Source: Gliomastix tumulicola (lineage: Eukaryota > Ascomycota > Sordariomycetes > Hypocreales > Bionectriaceae). From it: a stretch of 64,000 nucleotides of DNA. The position numbers were made by a program, and so were the translations under genes. Position 1 is the first letter of the stretch. Every line of letters begins with the position of its first letter. The stretch lies in the NCBI GenBank assembly GCA_001599755.1, contig BCHX01000003.1, forward strand, positions 3,879,289-3,943,288. Reading direction: 5' to 3'. Positions 22,184 through 31,829 of this stretch are shown here, piece by piece. The notes beneath the pieces are model-generated. The model worked only from the letters and a program-made list of their open reading frames with translations. It had not been told where the DNA came from and did not search any database.

Positions 22184-24691
22184 ATGCGTTTCCAGTTGTT
22201 CAGGTTCCCAGCGTTTTGGGCGAGCGTGGCCTTTGCTCAGCAGTTCCCATCCTCCACTCCTCGGAACACCACCAGCGTGACTTCAGAACTATTCCAAGGC
22301 GCAGAAATTACGTTCAAAAAGGTGAGTACGCGCGCGTCCATTAAAATGTGTCGTGACTTTGAATACTAAGCATGCTCTTTCATGCCAGACGACGGTTTGC
22401 GAAACCACCGAGGGTGTCAATGCCTACAGCGGTTATGTCACGCTTCCGAAACAACTGCTTCCCGATGCCACAGGTTGGGAAGACGGACAGGCTGCTCATA
22501 TATTCTTCTGGTACTTCGGTGAGTCAAGTGTCAGTCGGTGGTGAATGATTTCGAGCTACATACGCCGAGTACTTGACGGTGGTAATGGACTCGTTATTAC
22601 TCTTCGGACCGTACCTTGGTGGTCAAGTCATGTGAAACTGAATCAATTGCAACGGGTAGAGGCACGCAACGACCCTGAAAATGCTCCAACGTCCATCTAC
22701 ATTGGAGGCGGTCCCGGCACGTCGTCCTTCGATGGCAACTCCGACTTCCCATGCTTCTTCAACGCCGACGGAAACTCAACCACCATCAACGACTTTTCCT
22801 ATAACAACAGGGTCAACATGATCTATATTGATCAGCCCGCCCAGACTGGCTTCTCCTACGTCACACTTCAGAACTCCACCATGGACTTTGTCACCGGCCA
22901 AGTCATTCCTCTTGGAGCCGAGGATGATCTTCCAGAACTGAATGTCACCACAAGGCAGGCCACGCTGGACTCCCGCGACCCGGCCACGGCAACCAACAAC
23001 ACAGCCAGTGCTGCTCGGACCATGTGGACCTTTGCGCAGGTCTGGTTCAATGAGTAGGTTTCTAGAGGAAGATGTGTCGATAGTTTGCTCTCGCCCATCT
23101 GATTGAATTTCCGCAGATTCCCCCATTGGCAGACCGAAAGTCAGGACATATCGCTCTGGACAGTATCGGTATGATCTCTCCCACCCGTCTATCGTATCTC
23201 TCTCTAACCCAAGTATCTCTCCGACCCATCTCGGCAAGTGGCAGAGCTAATCAATACCCCTCTCTCTCTCACCTCACAGTATGGCGGTTTCTACGGCCCC
23301 GGCATCTTCGAGTACATACAAGAGCAAAACAGCCTGATCCTCGCCGACAACCCCTCGATTGCCAACGCGACGGTTCTGAATCTCGCCACACTTGGCCTTG
23401 CAGATGCCTGCATCGACGCCCGCGCCATGTCTCAAGGCTACGCAACGTTTGCCTTCAACAACACGTACGGTCTCGAGATCTATGATGAGCAGACATTCGA
23501 GATGGTCGTGCAGAACCTGACAGATCTGGAGACCGGTTGCTACGGATTGATCGATACTTGCCGAGAGCTTGCTGCCGTTGGCGACCCGCAGAGTTTCGGC
23601 ACCAATGAGACGGTGAACGAAGCTTGCGTGCAAGCATCTGCGCTTTGCTTCTTTGAGCTGCAAGGAGCCTACCAGGCCTTGTCCGACGTAAGCTAAAAAC
23701 CCATCGCCTTTTTTTTTCTTTTTCTTTCAGGGACCCCTCCATTGATCGTGGATGCAGCGCAATGTTTTCGATGTGACGGTGTCGAACATCACGACAGATC
23801 CTACGAGATTTCAGAACGCGTTCTTGAACCAGCCTTGGGTCCAGGAAGATCTGGGGGTTCCCTTGAACTTCACACTCTCCTCGGCGGGTACAGTCGAGGC
23901 GTTCTTCGCCCGCACCGGTGATCCCATGAGGCGCAGCCTCAGCTCTTTGGAGTCGGTCTTGGACAGCGGCGTCAACGTGGCGCTCATCTACGGCGATCGT
24001 GACTACCGCTGTAACTGTACATTCCACCCCTTTGCAAAACTACAAAAGTCCCCTTCCCCCCGACCAGGAAGTTAACCTTGTCAAAAAAAAAAATCTAGGG
24101 TACGGCGGAGAGAACGTCAGTCTTTCCCTCCAATTCGATTCCGCCGAGACGTTCCGTGACTCGGGCTACCAGCCCATCATAACCAACTCATCCTACGAAG
24201 GCGGTCTCGTCCGCGAGCACGGCCCCCTGTCCTTCTCGCGAATCTACCAAGCCGGTCACGGCGTTGCAGGATACCAGCCCGAGACGCTGTCCAGGATCTT
24301 TGACCGGGTCATGTTTGGCCGCGACGTCGCCACGGGAGAAATCAGACTGTCCGACTCTGACGGCTTCGCAACAGATGGGCCCGAGACGGTGTACGACGTG
24401 CTCAACGACGTCCCGGAGTCGATGGAGAACATCTGCTTCGTGCCACTCGCGAGCTCCACGTGCACCCGGGAGCAGAAACTGGCTTTGCTTGACGGGAGCG
24501 CTGTGCTATACGGGTGGATTGTCGTTGAGCCGCAAGGAGAGCTTCCTGCAACTATTGAGTCCAAAAACCCTGACCGCAGCCTTGACAGCCCCGAGTCCAA
24601 ATCCGAGTCCGCTGGGAGTTCGTTGAATGCCGTGGGATCTCTCGCTTCCAAGCTCGTCTTATCCGCGGGCTTGGTACTTTTCTTCGGTTGA
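22184..24691 (+). CDS. Secreted serine carboxypeptidase-like protein (peptidase S10), 657 aa, probably GPI-anchored
   Basis: Seven exons: 22184-22321, 22389-22518, 22660-23053, 23117-23168, 23280-23687, 23758-24016, 24099-24691; all joins keep frame. Signal peptide MRFQLFRFPAFWASVAFAQ. Family motifs in order: GGPGTSSFDGN near residue 106 (usually GGPGCSS); FPHW and ISLWTVSYGGFYGPG with nucleophile Ser238; YGDRDYRCNW with Asp454/456; YQAGHGVAGYQPE with His near 514. So Ser, Asp and His are all present, but Val replaces the Glu normally before the nucleophile (ESYGG) and Thr replaces the oxyanion-hole Cys. Several NXT/NXS sequons. The hydrophobic C-terminus (SLASKLVLSAGLVLFFG) after a Ser-rich stretch fits a GPI signal. 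It would act at the cell surface on peptide C-termini, possibly with altered specificity, since the missing Glu helps bind the substrate carboxylate. Confidence 0.88.
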
Positions 24692-24946
24692 GTTAACGTG
24701 ATGTAACTGTTTTGAGGCCCGGATGTATGGTGGGGGAAGGGACATCTTGCGCCTATCGGGCGGGCTGGTCTTGTTATTCTACTATAATACCATCCAATTA
24801 CTTGATCTAAACTTCTCAAGAGTAGAGCTGTTATTCATGATAGAGTTGGTCTCAAGTAGTAATCAAATACCACCGAATACTCGGGGTATGTAGCTCGAAA
24901 CCAGTCGGCACCCACTGTACTACTACTAGTAGTCTTCCTCAACTAA

Positions 24947-26720
24947 CTACGTAGTACCTATGCTCAAAGTCACGTCTTTGACATCCCCATAGGGCTGAGC
25001 AAGGTCTTTGGTAGCCATCGCCAGGCGAAGGTTAAACCGGTCCTCTCCGAAATATGACAGGACCATCACTGCGCCAATGCGGTCGTGTCCCAAGACAGCT
25101 TCCGAGCCCGCCCACGCGTAGGTGCAAGGAGGCTCAAACTCCGAGCAGGACCACACGTTCCACGGAAGCCTCAGCGCTGTAGCTTCCTGAGCCTCCGTCA
25201 CCCCCTCCAGCCCATCAAGCGAGCCCAAGAGCTCCTCTTCGCAGATCCCCTCCTCAACCGTGATCAACACTTGCGCCGCAGCCGCCGCGCCGTCACTCCG
25301 CCACATTCCTTCGTGTCGGCTCACGCCCCTGAGGAGTTTCAGGGCCAGCCTGCGCAGCTGTGGGTGCCTGCAGCGCTTTGCCGTATCGAACAAGGGAACA
25401 ATGACTGCCGGTTCGAGACTGAGAACCATCCTGTCGTGTGTATTCGGCCTCGTCCTCCTGAGAAATGCATGGCACAAGACGATGACGCGCTCAAAATAGC
25501 CCAGATGGTTGTCGTACTCGAGTTGGGAGCTGGAGAGTGGTACTCTGCAGAGCAACCTCATCCATGCATGATATATTCGCACGTAGACGAAAGCAGCTGG
25601 GACATTCGGTGACACAGATGATGATGATGATGGCTGCTGCTGCGCTTCAAACTGCGCCATTTGGTGTTCGAAAAGAGCAGCATCCTGGATGACCTGTCGA
25701 CGGGCAGCATCACGGGCACCCAGATCGATGCGTCCGTGCGAAAATGCCTGGTCAGCCAGCACAAGCCGTCTGATGAGGGCGAAAAGCACCCCCGTCGCCT
25801 GCGAGTAGCTCTCAAGAGGGCAGCCGCCGGCAGGTTGCGGCGTGAGCCGTCCGAGGCTTCTCAGGCTCGGCGTCCGGTCGAACGGATACGCCGCGCTCGA
25901 ATCGCTGTAGGTCATGGACTGCAGATCCATACGGACCAGCGTCGACGTCACGCCATCGTGATGTGTGGTGCCGGCCGGGAATCCATCAGCGTACTCCTCG
26001 AGCAGCCTCATCCCAGCCAGCATGTGCGTGTGCGCCTCGTTCCAGAAACCGAACATGTTGGCGGCGGCCGTCAGCGCGAGGCTCAGAGCGAGCAGGGCTT
26101 CGGGCCGCGCGTCGAGGCTCGCGGCCATGGCCATGGCCCTGCCGTAGTGCGCAGCCGCCGATCGCGTGAGCGCTTGCTTCTCGGGCGCCGTCGTCGTCAC
26201 CGTCGCGTGTTTCAGATCCCACCGTCGGTGCAGCGCGCCCAGGGCGAGCGCCGCGTGCCACACGGCCGGTTCGCCGTGGGCCATCTGCAGCAGGCGTCGG
26301 CTCCAGAAGCCCGAGGGCACAGAGGCGGCGTCCGTGTCCACGGCAGTCGAGGAGCGGAAGAGGTCGAAGTGCATGTACTCCTGGGCGGACATGGCCGGCG
26401 GGATCGCCCTGGGGGAGGACGGGATCGGTCGGCGCAGCGCCCTGGATGCCGGGCCGACGACGGCCAGGGCTTTCACTCTGTCGGAGAGCTGGCGGCGCGG
26501 GATGAAGTCGCGCGACTCGTCGAGGTAGCCGTCGCAGACGCGCCCCGACGACGCGCAGCGGAGGCAGTCCGGCGTGCGTTCATCGCACTTGACGCGGCGG
26601 ATCCTAAACACGAGGATGAATACTGTGAGAAATGCCCCCCCCCCCCCCCCCTTTCGTTTGCCTTTTTGCTGCCAGTGCTCACCTGCAAGTTACGCAGCCG
26701 TTTTTGGACCGCTTCGACAT
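24947..26720 (-). CDS. Zn2Cys6 transcription factor, 564 aa
   Basis: Two exons: 26683-26720 and 24947-26603. The 79-nt intron splits the zinc cluster and contains a run of 17 G (C on the plus strand, 26635-26651). Joined, the N-terminus reads MSKRSKNGCVTCRIRRVKC, with cysteines 9, 12, 19, 26, 29 and 36 in the canonical C-x2-C-x6-C-x6-C-x2-C-x6-C spacing. Cluster-following basic and Ser/Pro linker residues run to about 85; the rest is a helical fungal-TF middle region (SAQEYMHFDLFRSSTAVD, YVRIYHAWMRLLCRVPLSSS). Nuclear regulator. It is transcribed divergently from the A-T-R reductase gene across an 804-nt shared promoter, the usual position of a pathway-specific regulator; that link is inference. 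Confidence 0.9.
26635..26651 (+). repeat. Homopolymer C17 inside an intron
   Basis: A run of 17 C (17 G on the coding strand) in the single intron of the Zn2Cys6 gene. It is prone to slippage and to sequencing error. Confidence 0.9.
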
Positions 26721-27524
26721 CGCAGAGGTATGACTGACTTTACGACTGATCGCGATGATGTGGAAGGATATTCGCACACAACAATCGTTACGGCATTATT
26801 AGATGTGCACAGAAATGCACAGATGGATTGAGACCGAGCGTGATAATGTGGCTGTGTGTACGGAGTGAGTACTCCGCACAGGGATTCCTGACGATTGCTC
26901 TACGTATATCACACAAGGGATATTACATGCCCAGCATATAGGTGGATATTTGGGAGATTATAAGAGTACATATTAGGGCAGCCGAAGGGAGATAGATATA
27001 AGTTCAAGGTTATATTGACAAAGCCTGAGGCTCAGTCAGGTGTTGTCTAAGCGTTAGGAACGGACGTTGTTCGCTACGAGAGGGCATGTCATTAACTAGT
27101 ACTTATTGAAGTCGCCTCCAATAGCTTCCTTGGGCGCTCTTATCCCACATCACGGATTTGACCCCAGCCAGACTCTGCCTGTGGATGCCAGCGTCAAGCA
27201 ACTAGCAAGCTCTCCGTCATTTATCCGGTTTTCCTTCGGATTTTGCCAACCTCAAGGCATCCCCACTTCGGATTTCTCGCCCATCCCATACATTTCAGTG
27301 ATTTCACATACTCTGCCCTCACTCAGCGCACCTGATGCGTGTCGGAGAACTGACAGACGGAGCTCCCCGTCGAATTGACGAATCCGCCCTCAGTATCCGT
27401 CGTATCCTCCACCGAGATCGTGGGGGAAAGATGCAGTATAAAGATGCATACTCAGCCTCAACCTCCTCGTCCCTGGAAGACGGCCAGGACGTAAAGTAAG
27501 ACCTCCCTCTCTCTCTTCCTCCCA
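26721..27524. promoter_or_regulatory. Shared divergent promoter of the Zn2Cys6 gene and the A-T-R reductase
   Basis: 804 nt between the two start codons. Contains TCCG-N9-CGGA at 27224-27240, a palindromic arrangement of CCG/CGG triplets of the type bound by Zn2Cys6 dimers, and another TTCGGA at about 27269. An upstream reading frame is listed separately. The left half is AT-rich with no gene. Confidence 0.45.
27335..27499 (+). other. 54-codon upstream reading frame before the A-T-R reductase
   Basis: ATG at 27335 to TAA at 27497-27499, ending 25 nt before the reductase ATG and in another frame. It contains a second in-frame ATG at 27431. If transcribed in the leader it could lower translation of the main frame. 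Splicing it onto the main frame would need a weak donor GTAAAG at 27491 and a GAG acceptor at 27548, which I consider unlikely. Confidence 0.4.
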
Positions 27525-30500
27525 ATGGCGCCTCCCGCAATCTTAGAGCCGAGCGTCACGCTTCCCGGAGCCGGGGACGAGTCGGTGAAGACGGTGCCCG
27601 TGACCCAGGTCGAGGTGAGCCAGGACGACGATGACAGCACCATCAGAACCGTGGACGAGCTCGTCCGCCGGCGCGCCCGGGCCCATCCTGACCGGGTCAT
27701 CGTCTCGTACCCGTCGTCGGGCATCGAGTACGTCGACTACACGATGAAGCAGCTCGACGTCTATGCCTTCCGCGCAGCCAAGCATTACCAGCAGTTCCTG
27801 CCCACGCGCCGCTCGTCGGACGAGAAGCCGCTTGTCATCGCGCTGCTGGGCAAGTCTGACTTCAACTACCTCGTCACCATGCTGGCTCTGACGAAGCTCG
27901 GCCACACGACGCTGTTTCTCTCGACGAGGATCTCGCAGGAGGCGATCGACAACCTCCTTCAGCTTACCGGTGCTGAGTACTTTGTGGTGGACGAGCGGCA
28001 CCAGGAGATCGCAGAGGCAGCGCAGAAATCTCTGGGGCTGAAGGGCATCGTGCAGATCCCCGGTCGGTCGACGTATGACTTCCCCATCGAGGTTTATGCG
28101 GACACGCGGATGGACCATGATCTTGATCTGTCCGTTGAGACGAGCAACCGCGTCTACGTCATCCATTCTAGTGGTAAGATCCCCCCTCTTTTCGAAAGAG
28201 TATGGTTGAAGCAATGCTGACTAGCCTTTTTTCACAGGAAGCACTGGCCTGCCCAAGCCCATCTACCAGACGCAAAAGGGGGCAGTCGCCAACTACGTCT
28301 TCAGCCCCCGGATGAGGGCCTTCATCACGCTGCCGCTGTACCACAACTTCGGCATCTGCAACTTCTTCCGTGCCATCTACTGCGGGAAGCCGCTGCACCT
28401 CTACAACGCAGATCTGCCCCTGACTCACGACTACCTCACCAAGATCATGCGCACGCACCAGTTTGAGATCTTCTACGGTGTTCCGTACGCGCTCAAGCTG
28501 CTCGCAGAGTCGGACGAGGGCATGGAGGTCCTCCGCAACCTCAAGATTACCATGTTTGGGGGCTCTGCCTGCCCTGAGGACCTCGGCAACGCGATGGTGA
28601 AGGCTGGCGTCAACCTCATCGGCCACTATGGATCGTAAGATACTCCCCTTACCTGCGTGGACGAAGTGTTCAGCGTTCAAGCAGCAGCAGCTAACGAGCA
28701 TTGCAGGACTGAGACGGGCCAGCTTCTGACGTCTCTTCGTCCTGAAGGCGACAACGCCTGGAACTATCTCCGCGAGAGGAACGAACTCTCACCGTTCCTG
28801 CGCTGGATCCCGCGCGGTCCTAATCTGTTTGAATGCTCAGTTCTCCCCGGCTGGCCTGCCAAGGTGGCTACCAACATGGAGGACGGCTCGTACGCGACGA
28901 AAGATCTGTTCGAGCCTCACCCGACCATCCCTCGCGCATGGAAGTACATCGCCCGCCGCGACGATACCATCAAGCTCATCAACGGCGAGATGTTCAACCC
29001 CGTGTCTACCGAGGGAGCCATCCGGTCAAGCAAGAACGTTGACGAGGCCGTCATCTTCGGTCTCGGGCGTGACAAGGCCGGAGTCCTTGTTTTCCCGGCA
29101 GCTTCGCTCGCGGACAAGACGGATGAGGAGAAGCTGGATGCCGTGTGGCCCGTGATCGAGGCCGCAAACCAGAACGTCGAGGCGTACGGCCGCATCTCCA
29201 AAGACATGATCGTGATCTTACCTGCGGATGTTGAATGCCCCAAGACAGACAAAGGCAGCCTCATCCGTCAAGCTATCTACAGGAAGTTCGCGCCAGAGAT
29301 TGACGAGATATACGAACGATCCGAAACCGTCAGCGCAAAGGTCCAGAAGCTGAATCTCGATGAACTGAAGGACTTCATCCGGCAGAAGGTGCTAGCTATG
29401 CTGCGTGCCACCAGGGAAGTCGAGTCGTTGGACGACAACGCCGACTTCTTCCTTTTCGGTGTCGACTCTCTGCAGTCCATTCAACTCCGTACCGATATCC
29501 TGCGCATGGTAGACGTTGGCCAGGCTAAGCTGAGACAGACTGTGGTCTTTGACCATCCGTCTGTTAACCAGCTTGCCTCATATCTGTTCAGCCTCTCGTC
29601 GGGTGACGAGGTGCAGACTGAGCAGCCGGTTGAGGCTGAGATGCGCTCTCTCATTGATAAGTACAGCCAGAAGAACCGTCGCCAGCAGCCGCAGGCCGCC
29701 TCTCCACGCTCTTCCGTCCTCGTCACCGGCGTTACTGGATCTCTCGGTGCACACATTGTGGCCAAGCTCGCCTCGGATCCTTCCGTTGCAACCATCTTCT
29801 GCCTCGCCCGTGCTCGCTCCGATGAGGATGCTCTCTCAAGAGTAAAGAGCTCTCTTTACACACGGAAGTTGTATCATACACTATCACCAGCTCAACGATC
29901 CAAGATTGTCGCCCTCGCTTCAGATCTCGCAGACCCGAAACTTGGGCTCTCTGATGAGACGTACGACTCCGTCAAGAAGAACCTCAGGTCGGTGATTCAC
30001 AGTGCCTGGGCTGTCAACTTCAACATGCGTCTATCGAGCTTCGAGAGCGGCAACATTGCTGGCGTCGCTCACCTCATGGATCTTTGCCGGGCGGTCGAGG
30101 GCTCTGAATCCGCCACCTTCAACTTCTGCTCCTCCGTCAGCACCGTGACCCGATGCACAGTCAACCCGATCCCAGAACGCGTGCCCGAGCTCGAGTGGGC
30201 GCAGACCATGGGCTACGCCCAGTCCAAGTCCGTCGTCGAGAACCTCTGCCACGAAGAATCGACCAGCAGCAACACCCAGAAGAAGCCCGTCACCACGCGC
30301 GTCCTGCGCATCGGGCAGATCATCGCCGACACGCAGCACGGCGTGTGGAACGACACGGAGGCCATCCCCCTCATGCTGCAGTCCGCCGTCACCATCGGCG
30401 CCCTCCCCAAACTCCACGAGACGCCTGCCTGGCTGCCCGTCGACACCGTCGCCCGCGCCATCCTCGACCTCTCGCTGTTGTCCGAGGAGGCGGGCCATCT

Positions 30501-31353
30501 CGTCGCCAACGTCGTGAACCCGCGCTCGTTCGACTGGACGCAGGATCTGCTGCCTGCTCTGAGGGGGGCCGGGCTCCAGTTTGAGGAGCTGGAGCCGCGG
30601 GCGTGGGTGCAGAGGCTCCGTGAGTCCGACCCGGATCCTGTGGCGAACCCGCCGTTCAAGCTGGTGGATTTCTTCGCGTCCAAGTATGACAGGACGGAGT
30701 TTGCGGTTCCCAAGGGATATGCTACCGAGACGGCGTGTCAGTACTCGCCGGCCCTGGCTTCGGCGCCCATTCTTGACCGGGATCATGTGGTCAAGTTTGT
30801 GAAGCACTTCCTTGCGAATTCCTGGAGCGCTTCCAGCAAGGAATCTTCGTCGTCGTCGTCGTCGTCGCCGCCTGGGAAGACGGTCGTTCTCATTGAGGGC
30901 CAGGAGACGGCCGGCGGACCGTCCATCGCGGCGTCTATTGCAGCACAACAGCAGCTGCCCTACATCGATGGGGACTCGTTACGCAGCAGAGCATCTCTGG
31001 ACAAACCTCTTGACGATGCCGAGCACGAACAGTGGGCAACGCGAGTGAGTAATCAGCTACGGCTGACACTCTCGGAGCTTGGATATGATACGGTCGTCTT
31101 GAGGAGTTCCCACCTCGGGAGTGAGCGCAGAGACAGCTTACGAAAGGTTGTAGAGTCTGACCGTCTAGCAAAACTCCGCGTTATCGCTCTACAAACAGCC
31201 GACTCTTCCGGACTAGGAGCAGCGGATGTAGACATGGTTCCTCTGAGTACGCAGGGCTCACTGGAAGAGACGTTGGGCGAGGCCAGGTGGGCATTGGAGC
31301 AGGTCTGGAGTAGATTAGTGATTGATAGATTGACAAAACGTACTTCTAGATAG
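27525..31353 (+). CDS. NRPS-like adenylation-thiolation-reductase with C-terminal gluconokinase-like domain, 1230 aa
   Basis: Three exons: 27525-28173, 28238-28634, 28707-31353; introns of 64 and 72 nt with CTGAC and CTAAC branch sites. Adenylation domain about 40-560: phosphate loop HSSGSTGLPKP, GHYGSTETGQ, KLINGEMFNPV. Thiolation domain about 565-640 with phosphopantetheine serine near 603 (FFLFGVDSLQSIQLR). Thioester reductase about 680-1060: NAD(P) loop LVTGVTGSLGAHI and catalytic YAQSK near 851. By family it activates a carboxylic acid as AMP ester, loads it on the carrier and releases an aldehyde or alcohol. After a Ser-rich linker (30840-30870), residues 1070-1225 resemble thermoresistant gluconokinase: KTVVLIEGQETAGGPSIA at the P-loop position, LPYIDGDSLRSRA, PLDD, RRDSLRKVV. 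The Walker A lysine is absent (GQETAGGPS), so kinase activity is doubtful. Substrate unknown. Confidence 0.92.
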
Positions 31354-31829
31354 CGCTATGGAGTTATTGAATTTTAACAAAACTATGATGGATCTCTTCA
31401 CTAGTCTCTCTCGATATTGAATGACCGTCAGCTTGTGGTGGCGTGACTCAAAGAAGTTGATATTGAAACTGGCAAACCTGCTGCCTCCAGGATGGAAATG
31501 CTGTAGGGTAGGAAAGAGAGGAGACGCTTCTTCGGCTCCTAACCCGCTCCTGGTTTCTGCTCTCCGCGGTTCGGCCTTGACTATTGATCTTCCCCCCGCA
31601 TCGATTTCCGACCCCAGTATTGAGCTCTGGTCTACAAAACCCCCAGGAAATCCGCTTTTCCAAGCTGCTTTTTCGGATTTTCTCCTCACAGACGTCGAAC
31701 CTAGCCGACCATATCGAACCGAAGTGTAAGCAGCAGCGACGAATTGCGAGAAGAAACTCGAGCTATAGCAAGTAATAGGAGGAAAGACGAAGCGCTGGAG
31801 AGAAAGGTCGAAAAAAAGCCAGTGGAAAA
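31354..31829. other. Intergenic between reductase and second regulator
   Basis: 476 nt, same-strand genes on both sides. No gene or repeat seen; the 3' part reads as the 5' leader of the regulator. Confidence 0.4.

Noticed and set aside
25661..26737. 358-codon plus-strand frame
   Set aside because: Antisense to the first Zn2Cys6 gene and Arg/Gly/His-rich as expected of a GC-rich shadow.
27335..27548. Upstream frame as first exon of the A-T-R reductase
   Set aside because: Only a weak donor and a GAG acceptor would keep frame; the ATG at 27525 is simpler.
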